A stretch of DNA of 6,340 nt, taken from the NCBI GenBank assembly GCA_913061335.1, contig CAJXTP010000174.1:1-6340 (forward strand), written 5' to 3'. The notes beneath the pieces are model-generated. The model ran no database searches. It was not told the origin of the DNA and saw only the letters and a list, made by a program, of their open reading frames with translations. This stretch comes from an uncultured Loktanella sp. GTDB taxonomy: Bacteria; Pseudomonadota; Alphaproteobacteria; Rhodobacterales; Rhodobacteraceae. Each line of letters starts with the position of its first letter. The stretch's first letter is position 1. Position numbers and translations under genes: made by a program. Shown here piece after piece: positions 5,190 to 6,340 of the stretch.

Positions 5190-5785
5190 CCTTTTGCGTT
5201 GGTTTGACCGGATCAATCGGTATGGGCAAATCGACCACTGCTGCGATGTTTGCAGACGAAGGTATCCCCGTTTGGGATGCTGACCGCGCTGTGCATGAGC
5301 TTTATGCAGTTAACGGCGCAGCCGTAGAAATCATCCGCGCCCAGTTTCCAAGTGTGATTGAAGGTAACGCTGTATCCCGAAGCCGCCTGCGCGATATGAT
5401 TGCTACTGATCTGACGGTGTTGGACCAACTGCAAACCCTTGTGCATCCGCTGGTTGCTCAAAACAGGCAGGGTTTTTTGGATGCCAATGCTGGGTCAATT
5501 GTTCTGTTGGATATTCCAATGTTGTTTGAAACCGGTACCGATGCGTTATGTGATGTGATTGTCGTTGTGTCCGCGCCCGCGGATGTTCAACACGCCCGTG
5601 TCATGGCTCGCGGTGAAATGTCCGAGGCTGATTTTGATATGATCGTTGCCCGCCAGATGCCCGACGCCGAGAAACGCAAGCGCGCCGATTATATCGTTGA
5701 AACGCTGACACTTGATACTGCCCGCGCCGCCGTGCGAGATATCGTTCAACAGCTAAGGGATACCCATGCGCCAGATCGTTCTTGA
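5186..5785 (+). CDS. coaE: Dephospho-CoA kinase
   Basis: CoaE phosphorylates the ribose 3'-hydroxyl of dephospho-CoA with ATP, the last step of coenzyme A synthesis. The 199-residue P-loop kinase has Walker A GSIGMGKST (9-17) and the substrate site VWDADRAVHELY (29-40, including Asp31 and Asp33). It also has the conserved His-Pro (87-88), LLDIPMLFETG (107-117) and the late RQMPDAEKRKRADYIV (156-171), all typical. The start overlaps the aroE stop as ATGA and has almost no Shine-Dalgarno of its own, so translation probably depends on re-initiation from aroE. Its last 20 bases are shared with the start of dnaQ in another frame. Confidence 0.97.
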   Translation: MTFCVGLTGSIGMGKSTTAAMFADEGIPVWDADRAVHELYAVNGAAVEIIRAQFPSVIEGNAVSRSRLRDMIATDLTVLDQLQTLVHPLVAQNRQGFLDANAGSIVLLDIPMLFETGTDALCDVIVVVSAPADVQHARVMARGEMSEADFDMIVARQMPDAEKRKRADYIVETLTLDTARAAVRDIVQQLRDTHAPDRS

Positions 5786-6315
5786 TACAGAGACCACCGG
5801 ATTTGAGCCAAATGAAGGCGACCGGATCGTTGAAATTGGCGCGGTTGAATTGATCGGGCACGTCCCAACTGGCCGCACGTATCACCAGTATATCAACCCG
5901 ATGCGGTCGATGCCTGCTGGCGCGTTTGGCGTTCATGGCATCGGCCCTGATTTGCTGGAACCACCGCAGCAGCCAAAACCCGGTCAGGTCATTTTGCGCG
6001 ATAAGCCGGTGTTCGCAGATATCGCGCAGGGTTTCCTTGATTTCATCGGGACTGACGTCATGGTCATTCACAATGCTGCGTTTGATATGAAGTTTTTGAA
6101 CGCAGAGCTTGGTTGGCTTAAGCGGCCACTTTTACCGATGGCCCAATCGCTGGATACGCTGGCAATTGCACGGCGTAAATTCCCCGGATCACCAGCATCA
6201 CTGGATGCACTCTGCCGACGGTTTGGGATTGATAACAGCAACCGAACCCTGCACGGCGCGCTTTTGGACAGCGAAATTTTGGCCGAAGTGTATCTGGAAC
6301 TGATCGGTGGTCGGC
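5766..6315 (+). CDS. dnaQ: DNA polymerase III epsilon subunit (3'-5' proofreading exonuclease), 3' end lost
   Basis: DnaQ is the proofreading exonuclease of the replicative polymerase core and belongs to the DEDDh family. The ATG at 5766 has AAGGGA (5755-5760) five bases upstream and gives MRQIVLDTETTG, the standard start. Visible motifs are Exo I DTETTG (7-12, Asp7 and Glu9), Exo II HNAAFDMKFLNAEL (102-115, Asp107) and Exo III HGALLDSE (163-170, His163 and Asp168). All the catalytic residues are therefore present. Compared with E. coli, about 13 proline-rich residues are inserted after VHGI (residues 60-78). True sequence stops after codon 183 (GGR), where an Illumina adapter begins; the open frame then continues as PVSYTHLR, which is artefact. 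The missing part would be the C-terminal tail that binds the polymerase alpha subunit. It overlaps coaE by 20 bases. Confidence 0.95.
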
Positions 6316-6340
6316 CTGTCTCTTATACACATCTCCGAGC
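6316..6340 (+). other. Illumina Nextera (Tn5 mosaic end) adapter contamination
   Basis: The 19-base Tn5 mosaic end CTGTCTCTTATACACATCT (6316-6334) is followed by CCGAGC, the first bases of the Nextera read adapter. It runs exactly to the end of the window. In frame with dnaQ it encodes VSYTHLR, and on the minus strand MYKRQ, both familiar contamination peptides. It is a library artefact and not a transposon of the organism. Confidence 0.97.

Noticed and set aside
6316..6334. Tn5 end as a sign of a real transposon insertion in dnaQ
   Set aside because: The mosaic end is followed directly by the Nextera-specific CCGAGC and stops at the window edge, which marks a library adapter.

Overview
The window looks like the chromosomal replication-origin neighbourhood of an alphaproteobacterium, most likely a moderate-GC member of the Rhodobacterales (roseobacter type). 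This rests on gene order and on the character of the proteins (HemJ, Rho, MnmE, MnmG on one arm; Maf, AroE, CoaE, DnaQ on the other). This is the set known to flank the origin in Caulobacter and its relatives. The genus cannot be fixed from the sequence alone.

Layout: the left arm reads leftward (minus strand) as hemJ, rho, mnmE and the first 70 codons of mnmG, which runs off the window at base 1. The right arm reads rightward (plus strand) as maf, aroE, coaE and dnaQ, packed with ATGA or longer overlaps as one translationally coupled operon. Between them is a 406-base non-coding region (3357-3762). It holds a 19-base A/T-only run with a perfect palindrome, a run of seven NWG triplets, a cluster of three near-consensus DnaA boxes, and further single-mismatch boxes up to the maf start codon. 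I read it as the probable oriC. All genes point away from it, as expected for co-orientation with the two replication forks.

A perfect 16-base parS palindrome (TGTTTCACGTGAAACA, 195-210) lies inside the first codons of mnmG, about 3.2 kb from the putative origin. Origin and ParB loading site are therefore both in this window. The genes are housekeeping functions: tRNA wobble-uridine modification (mnmE, mnmG), transcription termination (rho), haem synthesis (hemJ), nucleotide sanitation (maf), shikimate pathway (aroE), CoA synthesis (coaE) and polymerase III proofreading (dnaQ).

The last 25 bases (6316-6340) are not genomic. They are the Tn5 mosaic end plus the start of the Illumina Nextera adapter. 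They truncate dnaQ and give its apparent protein the artefactual ending PVSYTHLR. I found no mobile element, CRISPR array, RNA gene or clearly new multi-gene system; the interest is in the origin and segregation architecture.
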